Below are positions 1-6,119 of a stretch of DNA of 16,248 bases, piece by piece; the first letter of the stretch is position 1; the number at the start of each line of letters is the position of its first letter. This stretch comes from JBBPYR01 sp038199755 (GTDB lineage Bacteria; Chloroflexota; Ktedonobacteria; Ktedonobacterales; Ktedonobacteraceae), in contig JBBPYR010000173.1 in assembly GCA_038199755.1 (NCBI GenBank), positions 1-16,248 on the forward strand. The letters run 5' to 3'. The notes beneath the pieces are model-generated. The model was not told where the DNA came from, made no database searches, and was given only the letters and a program-made list of their open reading frames with translations. The position numbers and the translations under genes are program-made.

Positions 1-2
1 CG

Positions 3-556
3 GTCGCCAAGGGGCTTGTATCGCGGATGCGATTGAAATAACCTCAAAGGCGCAGCACAAGACATGGTCCCCATTGGTCGCCAAGGGGCTTGTATCGCGG
101 ATGCGATTGAAATAAATACATCCTCGGTATGTTGTTATTGAGAACGTGAGTCGCCAAGGGGCTTGTATCGCGGATGCGATTGAAATGGATACCAGAATGT
201 CTGGCTCAACGCTCAATATCAAGTCGCCAAGGGGCTTGTATCGCGGATGCGATTGAAATTCCTTCTTGCTCAGGCAGCGGGCAGACATCGATATCAGTCG
301 CCAAGGGGCTTGTATCGCGGATGCGATTGAAATGATGATGCACTCATTGGTGTAGGCCGCGGCCAGCGTGGTCGCCAAGGGGCTTGTATCGCGGATGCGA
401 TTGAAATTATTACCATTCCCTGCCAGTATCGCGCCACAATGCCGGTCACCAAGGGGCTTGTATCGCGGATGCGATTGAAATGACCTTTTGCAGGAAGAGA
501 ACGGAGCGAGAAGGCGGACGTCGCCAAGGGGCTTGTATCGCGGATGCGATTGAAAT
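3..556 (+). CRISPR. CRISPR array, 8 repeats and 7 spacers, truncated at left edge
   Basis: Eight copies of a 37-bp repeat start at 3, 77, 150, 223, 297, 371, 445 and 520. Each begins GTCGCCAAGG and ends GCGATTGAAAT. Seven unrelated spacers of 36-38 bp separate them (40-76, 114-149, 187-222, 260-296, 334-370, 408-444, 482-519). All copies are identical except the one at 445, which has A instead of G at its fourth base (448). The repeat can fold twice: CAAG-GGG-CTTG near its 5' half and ATCGC-GGAT-GCGAT near its 3' end. The last eight bases, ATTGAAAT, resemble the 5' handle of type I and type III crRNAs that Cas6 leaves. This suggests plus-strand transcription, with the trailer end near 557. 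Bases 1-2 belong to a further spacer, so the array continues leftward. No cas gene lies in the window, so the subtype is open. Confidence 0.98.
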
Positions 557-612
557 TGTGCAAATCCTGCAAAGCACTTTTAAGCAGGCCTAGCTAGGGA
601 AAGAGGATGGAG

Positions 613-834
613 ATGGCTAGAATCTTGGTAATTATCGAAAAAGGCGAAACCTCTTATGGTGCTTATTCTCCCGATGTGCCAGGTTGTGTTGCCGTTGGAG
701 ACACGAGAGAAGAGGTTGAGCAGCGCATGAAAGAGGCTTTATGGCTCCATCTTCAAATGATGCGCGAGGAAAATCTGCCTCTCCCCGAACCGCAAAGCTC
801 TGCTGAATATATGGATATTCCCGTTTCAGCATAA
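613..834 (+). CDS. HicB-like antitoxin-family protein (no HicA seen)
   Basis: This encodes a 73-residue protein (75 if read from the ATG at 607). It matches the HicB/UPF0150 fold: a strand reading LVIIEKGE, then GAYSPDVPGC, then a helix starting near TREEVEQRMKEAL, ending in a region with ENLPLPEP. In complete HicAB modules, HicB neutralises the HicA mRNA interferase and may repress its own promoter. Here the protein ends soon after the partially degraded RNase H-like domain, with no visible C-terminal DNA-binding helix-turn-helix or ribbon-helix-helix. The start at 613 is preferred because GAGG (603-606) lies 6 bases upstream; for 607 that element would touch the start codon. The nearest upstream feature is the last CRISPR repeat, 56 bases away, and the next gene is ctaA, so no HicA is adjacent. 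Solitary HicB-like proteins are common and their role is often unknown. Confidence 0.85.
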   Translation: MARILVIIEKGETSYGAYSPDVPGCVAVGDTREEVEQRMKEALWLHLQMMREENLPLPEPQSSAEYMDIPVSA

Positions 835-1149
835 AATCTATTCCCTATTAAGCCTAAGCCAACAACGCATGACATGCTCATGCTGCTCTTAGGCAGCCTA
901 CGTATATGGTAGTGGTGATCCCTTGCGGTCACCATGCACCCGATGACGACCCCTGCCTAAGTACTTGTGCCGCGTGACACAGACTTGTATCACTCCAGAA
1001 CCACAAATACGCATGCTTTGACATATCCGCGTACTTTCGCTATTATCAGAGAGACATAATTTTCTTGCAGTGCTTGCATCCCTGCAAACCCTACATAACC
1101 CATCTATCCATTACATACAGACCTATTTGGGAAGCGGAGAAACAAAAAA
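835..1149. other. Intergenic region with hairpins and ctaA leader
   Basis: No convincing gene lies in this 315-base stretch. It holds three possible hairpins: GCCTAAG (852-858) with CTTAGGC (888-894), GCTGC (882-886) with GCAGC (893-897), and GGTGATC (914-920) with GGTCACC (927-933, one G-U pair). None is followed by a T tract, so they are not clear terminators. The right part carries the ctaA promoter and a leader of about 100 bases. Confidence 0.6.
1018..1046 (+). promoter_or_regulatory. Sigma70-type promoter of ctaA
   Basis: A perfect -35 box TTGACA (1018-1023) is separated by exactly 17 bases from TATTAT (1041-1046), which matches five of six -10 consensus positions. A transcript would start near 1053 and leave an untranslated leader of about 100 bases before ctaA. 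No other gene start follows in this interval. Confidence 0.8.
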
Positions 1150-2160
1150 GTGAATATGCATCGTCTCTTAAAAATATTTGCCATCATCACCTCCATCGGT
1201 GCCTACATCATGATCGTGCTAGGTGTGCTGGTGACGGCGACAGGTTCAGGCCAGGGCTGTGGCAACTCGTGGCCCTTCTGTCATGGCCAAATCATCCCCG
1301 GCGTAATCACCGTCTCAGGCATGTATGAGTACGGTCATCGCATCGGCGCAAGTACCGATGGCTTCCTTGTGCTGATCTTAGCGGTATGGTCATGGTTGAT
1401 GTACCGCAAAGATTTTCGCGTCAAGCTCTTTGCCTTCATGAGCCTGTTATTTATTCTCCTCCAAGGCGCATTAGGTGCGCTCACCGTCGTCTATGAGGGC
1501 AAGTGGGAGTTGAGTTGGCTACTCTCCGTCCACTTCGGCCTCTCGCTGATCGCCCTTGCCAGCGTCGTCTTACTGACCATTCGCATCTTCCAATTGGGGC
1601 AAAAGCCACAAAGCACGCCTGACCAGACCAGTTCAGCCCTGACAAACCTGCGCCTGCCAATTTGGGGATTGGCAATCTACACCTACATCGTCGTCTATTC
1701 AGGTGCGCTCGTCGAGCATACAGGAGCAGTGTCAGGTTGTGGCTATCAAGTCGTTGGCTGTGGCACAACCTTTCTGCCCAACCTCTCGTCATTAGCAGGC
1801 ATCCAGGTATTGCACCGTTACTTCGCTGGGCTACTCTGGCTACTTGTACTCGGCTTGCTCGTCGTTGTCATGCGCCGCTACCGCAACCACCGAGATATTG
1901 TGCAGGGAACGTGGTGGGCCTTCATCTTAATTTCCTTACAAGCTATCAGTGGTGCGCTAAACGTTTTGACCACCGGACAATTGCTCGCCTCCATCCTGCA
2001 CGCGACCCTTATCTCGATTTTCTTCTCCATCATCTGCTTCCTCTGCGCTCAGGTCGGCTGGCCTGCCAAGCGTAATGCTCGCCATTCCGTAGGGGCGGGT
2101 GAGGCGGACGAAGCGGGATTGGGAAGCTTGCGGTCGCCCGTGTCAGGGATACCGTCTTAG
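1150..2160 (+). CDS. ctaA: Heme A synthase, COX15/CtaA family
   Basis: The enzyme oxidises the C8 methyl of heme O to a formyl group, giving heme A for aa3-type cytochrome oxidase, in the cytoplasmic membrane. The 336-residue protein shows the family's two four-helix halves. His63 sits in the EYGHR motif (Glu60 is the conserved acid), and His128, His222 and His284 complete the four heme-ligand positions. Each half has a cysteine pair in its first outer loop: Cys37/Cys44 and Cys197/Cys204. The GTG at 1150 is chosen because GGAGA (1136-1140) lies 9 bases upstream; an ATG at 1156 is in frame but further from it. Heme O synthase (ctaB) and oxidase genes are not in the window. The last 25 or so residues (about 312-336) do not look like CtaA; they come from a repeat-like DNA segment that reaches past the stop codon. 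Confidence 0.96.
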   Translation: MNMHRLLKIFAIITSIGAYIMIVLGVLVTATGSGQGCGNSWPFCHGQIIPGVITVSGMYEYGHRIGASTDGFLVLILAVWSWLMYRKDFRVKLFAFMSLLFILLQGALGALTVVYEGKWELSWLLSVHFGLSLIALASVVLLTIRIFQLGQKPQSTPDQTSSALTNLRLPIWGLAIYTYIVVYSGALVEHTGAVSGCGYQVVGCGTTFLPNLSSLAGIQVLHRYFAGLLWLLVLGLLVVVMRRYRNHRDIVQGTWWAFILISLQAISGALNVLTTGQLLASILHATLISIFFSIICFLCAQVGWPAKRNARHSVGAGEADEAGLGSLRSPVSGIPS

Positions 2161-2204
2161 CTAGATGTGTATGGGTATCCACAAGGGGATACCCTTACCC
2201 TACC
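2089..2204. repeat. Palindromic repeat-like element spanning the ctaA stop codon
   Basis: The segment is bounded by GTAGGG (2089-2094) and its inverted copy CCCTAC (2198-2203). It contains a perfect hairpin GGGTATCC (2173-2180), loop ACAAGG, GGATACCC (2187-2194). A related GGGATACC also occurs at 2147-2154. The left half is translated as the G/A-rich tail of CtaA, and the stop codon lies inside it. The composition differs from the flanking codons, and the form recalls dispersed palindromic elements of large environmental genomes. Only one copy lies in the window, so repeat status is inferred. The hairpin could also end ctaA transcription, but no T tract follows. Confidence 0.5.
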
Positions 2205-2228
2205 TACTCAACAGAAGGCCAGAACACT

Positions 2229-2753
2229 ATGCCCCGAAATACACCCGATCCTTTGACAACCGACATCGTACTGCGGGACGTGCTAGCCAGCGATCTGCCC
2301 ATCTTCTTCGCGCAGCAATTGGACGTGGACGCAAACCACATGGCCGCCTTCACCGCTAAGAATCCAGCCAATAGAGATGCCTTCATGCTGCATTGGCAGC
2401 GGATTTTGGGCGACGAAACCATCACCATAAAAACCATCCTTTTCGCGGGACAGGTAGCGGGTCACATCCTCAGCTATGAATATGAAGAGTTTGCCCAACC
2501 AGAAATTGGCTACTGGATAGGCAAACCCTTCTGGGGCAAAGGCGTTGCCACTGCCGCCCTCACCGCATTTCTGCAACACGTCACAGCCCGCCCCATCTAC
2601 GCCCGTGTTGCTAAGGACAATATCGCCTCCCTCTGCGTCCTGGAAAAATGTGGCTTCACCCTTTTCGGCGAAGGCAAAGGCTTTTCCAACGCACGTGGCA
2701 TGGAGGCCGAAGAATTCATCATGATCCTTCGCGCCAACGCAAACAACAGATAA
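2229..2753 (+). CDS. GNAT family N-acetyltransferase (RimJ/RimL-like)
   Basis: This encodes a 174-residue acetyl-CoA-dependent transferase of the Acetyltransf_3 (RimJ/RimL-like) type. Motif A is seen as YWIGKPFWGKGVATAAL (about 95-111), where WGKGVAT supplies the pyrophosphate-binding loop. Motif B follows as ARVAKDNIASLCVLEKCGF (about 125-143), with the typical N-x-x-S-x-x-V-L-E-K-x-G-F pattern. Such proteins acetylate ribosomal protein N-termini, antibiotics or small amines; the substrate cannot be read from sequence. The ATG at 2229 follows an AGAAGG-like site by about 11 bases. The gene lies 68 bases after ctaA on the same strand, with a repeat-like hairpin between them, so co-transcription is possible but not shown. 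It ends about 10 bases before a GC-rich hairpin. Confidence 0.92.
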   Translation: MPRNTPDPLTTDIVLRDVLASDLPIFFAQQLDVDANHMAAFTAKNPANRDAFMLHWQRILGDETITIKTILFAGQVAGHILSYEYEEFAQPEIGYWIGKPFWGKGVATAALTAFLQHVTARPIYARVAKDNIASLCVLEKCGFTLFGEGKGFSNARGMEAEEFIMILRANANNR

Positions 2754-2762
2754 TACCAAAAG

Positions 2763-2783
2763 CAGCAGCGAAGCGCGCTGCTG
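2763..2783 (+). terminator. GC-rich hairpin after the acetyltransferase gene
   Basis: CAGCAGCG (2763-2770), loop AAGCG and CGCTGCTG (2776-2783) form a perfect 8-bp stem just after the acetyltransferase stop codon. The position suits a terminator, but no run of T follows, so Rho-independent function is doubtful. Confidence 0.4.
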
Positions 2784-2879
2784 GCCCCTAATGATGGGTT
2801 TCTGTGATGACCAGGTTCATTTGTGAACCAGCATTAGCGTGCCTTCGTATCCTGCCTGCTCACTTACCTGCGCACCCTA

Positions 2880-2908
2880 CTGCTTTTTGCGCGCTTCCGT
2901 AGTATACT
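2880..2908 (+). promoter_or_regulatory. Possible promoter of the YqeY-like gene
   Basis: TATACT (2903-2908) matches five of six -10 positions and lies about 60 bases before the start codon at 2970. The hexamer 17 bases upstream (2880-2885) is a poor -35, so this promoter is tentative. Confidence 0.3.
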
Positions 2909-2969
2909 TGGAAGATCATTCATGCATATTACATGTAGCAGCATCTTACCTACAAGGAGTGAGTTTTTT

Positions 2970-3449
2970 ATGGCAGAGGCACGACAAGAATTTCCGCTTG
3001 AGCACCAGTTGCGTAAAGATATTCAGGATGCGCAACGCGCACACGATCAACTGCGCCTGGACACCTTGCGCATGGCACTTGGTGCCATTCATAACCTGGA
3101 AGTGGCACGCACCGACCGCAAAAATCCTGAGTATGGCCAACCCTTAACCGAGGCCGACTGTATGCGCGTATTGGAGCAAGAGGTTAAGAAACGTAATCAA
3201 GCTATTCCCCTTTATAAGCAAGGCGGGCGTCTTGATATGGCAGAGCGTGAACAGCAGGAGGCTAATCTCCTACAAACCTACCTGCAATCGTCTCAAATGA
3301 GCGATGATGATCTGCGTGCAATTGTAAACCGTATCATCTCAGAGCAGGGAAAAGAGTTTCGTCGTGTCATGCCGTTAGCGGCAAAAGAGACAAAAGGGCG
3401 TGCCGACGGTGCTCGTGTGCAACGTTTGGTCAAAGAACTCACGCAATAA
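2970..3449 (+). CDS. yqeY: GatB/YqeY domain-containing protein
   Basis: This 159-residue protein matches the YqeY family in length and layout. A helical N-terminal part (R-K-D-I-x-x-A, L-R-M-A-L-G-A-I-H-N, about 15-42) is followed by the family signature: LYKQGGRLDMAEREQQE at about 81-97 and LLQTYL near 100-105. The C-terminal half ends with KGRADGARVQRLVKEL. The same fold is the tail domain of GatB, where it contacts tRNA in the amidotransferase that makes Gln-tRNA or Asn-tRNA. The free-standing protein has no settled function. The ATG at 2970 has a strong AAGGAG (2954-2959) 10 bases upstream; a longer in-frame start at 2922 lacks this and adds a non-family leader. The next gene encodes a tRNA synthetase, which fits a role around tRNA, but that gene has its own promoter. 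Confidence 0.93.
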   Translation: MAEARQEFPLEHQLRKDIQDAQRAHDQLRLDTLRMALGAIHNLEVARTDRKNPEYGQPLTEADCMRVLEQEVKKRNQAIPLYKQGGRLDMAEREQQEANLLQTYLQSSQMSDDDLRAIVNRIISEQGKEFRRVMPLAAKETKGRADGARVQRLVKELTQ

Positions 3450-3461
3450 CGCTACGCTGAT

Positions 3462-3491
3462 TTGACATATAACGACGTTCGCTCGTACCAT
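3462..3491 (+). promoter_or_regulatory. Promoter of the CysRS fusion gene
   Basis: A perfect TTGACA (3462-3467) is followed after 18 bases by TACCAT (3486-3491), four of six -10 matches. The transcript would start near 3498 and leave about 78 bases before the ATG at 3576. This argues against reading the TTG at 3462 as a start codon, because it lies inside the -35 box. Confidence 0.55.
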
Positions 3492-3575
3492 AAGAAGGCA
3501 CTAGTTCATTCCGCTGCGCGTTTACTGGACCATATACCTCTTATGGACTCCTCGGCACGAGGTCAAGGGATTTGC

Positions 3576-5984
3576 ATGAGAATTTACAATACACTCACCA
3601 AAAAAATAGAAGAGATCGTACCGCGAAACGCGAACAAAATCAGTATGTATTCATGTGGACCCACGGTCTATCGCTATATACATATCGGCAATCTGCGTAC
3701 CTTCACCATGGCCGACTGGCTGCGCCGTACCTTTGAGTATCGTGGCTTCGAGGTGCTGCATATCAAAAACATCACCGATGTCGGTCATATGCGCCAGGAG
3801 ATGGTTGATCGTGGCGAAGACAAACTCATTTCGCAGGCCCGCAAAGAGGGCAAATCTTCAGCCGAGATCGCACAGTTTTATACTGAAGCCTTTCACGAGG
3901 ATGAATCCGCCCTCAACATACTGCCTGCGCACGTCTTTCCTCGTGCCACACAGCATGTCCCAGAGATGATCGAAATAATCCAGGGGCTACTTGAAAAAGG
4001 CATTGCCTATCAGGTCGATGGCTACATCTACTTCGACATCAAGCGTTTCCCCGGCTATGGCAAATTGTCCGGCAACCAGTTAGAGAACATGCTTGCAGGT
4101 GTGCGTGAGGGAGTTGACCAAGACCGCCACAATCCCGAAGACTTTCCCCTCTGGAAGCCAGCTGAGCCAGATCGTGAGATGGCATGGGACAGTCCGTGGG
4201 GGCGTGGCTTCCCCGGCTGGCATATCGAATGTTCTGCCATGTCGATCAAATACCTCGGGCCACACTTCGACCTGCATACCGGTGGCGTTGATAACATCTT
4301 CCCCCATCACGAGGACGAGATCGCCCAGAGCGAGGGCTTTTCCGGTGAGCAGTTCGTCAACTATTGGGTCCACGCCCAACACCTGCTGGCTGATGGTCAG
4401 AAGATGGCGAAGTCAACCGGCAATGCCTATACACGTGCTGAGATCGAAGCGCGTGGCTTTGACCCGATGGCATTGCGCTACTTCTATACCACCGCACTCT
4501 ATCGTAGTCGCGTCAACTTCACCTTTCGCGCACTACAGGCCGCTCAAACCTCTCTCGAACGCCTACGCAACCTCGCCTATAACCTCTATCTCCAGACCGA
4601 TAAAGAAGACGTGCTAGCAAACATGCTACCGCCGCCCTCGCAAACACCCTGGCTTGATCGCTTCCTGGCCGAGGTAGAGCACGACTTGAATATCCCACGT
4701 GCCATCTCAGTCGTATGGGCCATGCTGCGTTCAAAAGAAGAGGATGCCAGTACAAAGGTGCGCTTGTTGCTAGAGTGTGACCGTATTCTTGGCTTTGACC
4801 TGAAAAACTATCTACAGAGTGAGCGACCACAACAACAACGAGAGCCGCAAAGCTATCTCGCGGTGGTTGGACCTCGCATCGCGGCACAGGTTCAGCGGCG
4901 CACGGAACTGAGACAGCACGCACAATATCCCGAAGCTGATGTATTGCGTAACGAGATCAAGGCCGCAGGCTATGACCTGCGTGACACTCGGCGCGGAACG
5001 CTTGTGCTGCCCCGCCGACCAGAAGATGAGTTTACCGTGCTTTCTAGCTCGACTGATGCTCCCAATAACGTGCCAGCACCGGACTGCTACGAATTCTCCA
5101 TCAACCTGCTAGCCCATAATAGCAAGCATGACCTTGAGCGTTGTCTACAGAGCATCTGTCGTCATGCAGATCAACACAAGCTTGAGATCGTCGTGATTGA
5201 CAATGGTTCCACTGATGACACCTTGCCCTATCTGGAGCAGTTGGCACGCGCTGGCGACCTGACCACACAAGATGGACAGCCTATCGCCTTACAGGTGCTA
5301 TTCGCAGACCACAACATGGGCTTTGCCGCTGGCCGCAACGCAACTATGCGGGCCAGCCGAGGCCGCTACATTGTGATGATGGACACCTCTATCGAGGTAA
5401 CGGGCGACATCTGGACGCCATTAGCGACAACGCTGTCTGATGCGGCTGTAGGCATCGCCGGTCCCTATGGGCTGGTGACAACCGACCTGCGCGATTTTCA
5501 GGAAGCAGCCGGGCCTGATGTCGATGCCATTGAAGGCTACCTGCTGGCGTTCCGTCGCGAACTCCTACCAGAGGTGGGCTGGATTGACGAAAAGTTCCGT
5601 TTCTATCGCTTGATGGACATCTACTTTAGCTTCTTCTTCAAGGCAGCTGGTTATCGTGCCTTAGCATTAGCGGATATCACTGCCGCTGTGCAGAAGCATG
5701 AGCATCGTGAGTGGTATAGCTTGAATGAGGATGAGCGTACCACCAAAAGCAAGAAGAATTATGACATCTTCCGTGATCGTTGGCATCATGGAGAAAGCTT
5801 ACTCGTAGCTAACTATAATGCTCAACAGCATTGGCGTGGTCACGATCACTCCCAGCACCTTGAGGGGACGCACACTCACGCTACGAGTGAACTGCCACTA
5901 CCTGACGTAATGCACACCCACTCACACCAACACTGGCCCGATCACTCGCATGAACACCCACATTATCATAGTGCGAAAAGATAA
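3576..5984 (+). CDS. cysS: Cysteinyl-tRNA synthetase fused to a GT2 glycosyltransferase and His-rich tail
   Basis: This is an 802-residue fusion; a normal CysRS is about 460-500. Residues 1 to about 480 form a class I cysteinyl-tRNA synthetase, which activates cysteine and charges tRNA-Cys. The HIGH box is HIGN (36-39) and KMSKS is KMAKS (276-280). The zinc ligands are present as Cys27, Cys219, His244 and Glu248, and a DALR-like anticodon-stem region ends near 480 (EADVLRNEIKAAGYDLRDT). Residues of about 505-740 form a family 2 GT-A glycosyltransferase: IDNGSTDDT (541-549), then MGFAAGRNATMRASRGRYI (581-599). The DxD position reads Asp603-Thr-Ser, so the usual second acid is missing. EGYLLAFRREL (653-663) and HEHREW (708-713) follow. 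Residues 752-798 hold 15 histidines, probably a metal-binding tail. The ATG at 3576 has AAGGGA 5 bases upstream and begins the normal CysRS N-terminus. The reading frame is continuous through all three parts, so this is a true fusion unless the assembly is wrong. The acceptor and sugar donor of the GT domain are unknown. Confidence 0.93.
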   Translation: MRIYNTLTKKIEEIVPRNANKISMYSCGPTVYRYIHIGNLRTFTMADWLRRTFEYRGFEVLHIKNITDVGHMRQEMVDRGEDKLISQARKEGKSSAEIAQFYTEAFHEDESALNILPAHVFPRATQHVPEMIEIIQGLLEKGIAYQVDGYIYFDIKRFPGYGKLSGNQLENMLAGVREGVDQDRHNPEDFPLWKPAEPDREMAWDSPWGRGFPGWHIECSAMSIKYLGPHFDLHTGGVDNIFPHHEDEIAQSEGFSGEQFVNYWVHAQHLLADGQKMAKSTGNAYTRAEIEARGFDPMALRYFYTTALYRSRVNFTFRALQAAQTSLERLRNLAYNLYLQTDKEDVLANMLPPPSQTPWLDRFLAEVEHDLNIPRAISVVWAMLRSKEEDASTKVRLLLECDRILGFDLKNYLQSERPQQQREPQSYLAVVGPRIAAQVQRRTELRQHAQYPEADVLRNEIKAAGYDLRDTRRGTLVLPRRPEDEFTVLSSSTDAPNNVPAPDCYEFSINLLAHNSKHDLERCLQSICRHADQHKLEIVVIDNGSTDDTLPYLEQLARAGDLTTQDGQPIALQVLFADHNMGFAAGRNATMRASRGRYIVMMDTSIEVTGDIWTPLATTLSDAAVGIAGPYGLVTTDLRDFQEAAGPDVDAIEGYLLAFRRELLPEVGWIDEKFRFYRLMDIYFSFFFKAAGYRALALADITAAVQKHEHREWYSLNEDERTTKSKKNYDIFRDRWHHGESLLVANYNAQQHWRGHDHSQHLEGTHTHATSELPLPDVMHTHSHQHWPDHSHEHPHYHSAKR

Positions 5985-6119
5985 ACATCTATAGATGGAT
6001 GTCTGAATGTGCTATCGCCTATGGTGCTGTGATGAGAAGTGACGCAATGCTCGTGAAATGTCTTTTGATGGTCAGGGCATCAACGCATCTCGACTATATA
6101 TGAGGAGTTTACATTTTTT

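Noticed and set aside
294..572. Minus-strand 92-codon open frame across the CRISPR array
   Set aside because: Its protein is made of repeated units translated from the CRISPR repeats; open frames in such arrays arise because the repeat unit lacks stops.
837..1149. A HicA toxin gene or remnant next to the HicB-like gene
   Set aside because: No frame here gives the HicA pattern with a G-S-H-x-x-F/Y core; only short, unlike peptides are found.
3462..3575. 38-codon N-terminal extension of the CysRS fusion from a TTG start
   Set aside because: The TTG sits in a -35 box, lacks a Shine-Dalgarno site, and the extension has no CysRS similarity.
3492..3575. T-box or other tRNA-sensing leader before cysS
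   Set aside because: The leader is only about 80 bases, and I see no T-box sequence or specifier-loop structure.
5986..6005. Palindrome CATCTATAGATG after the CysRS fusion as a terminator
   Set aside because: The stem is short and AT-rich, and no T tract follows.
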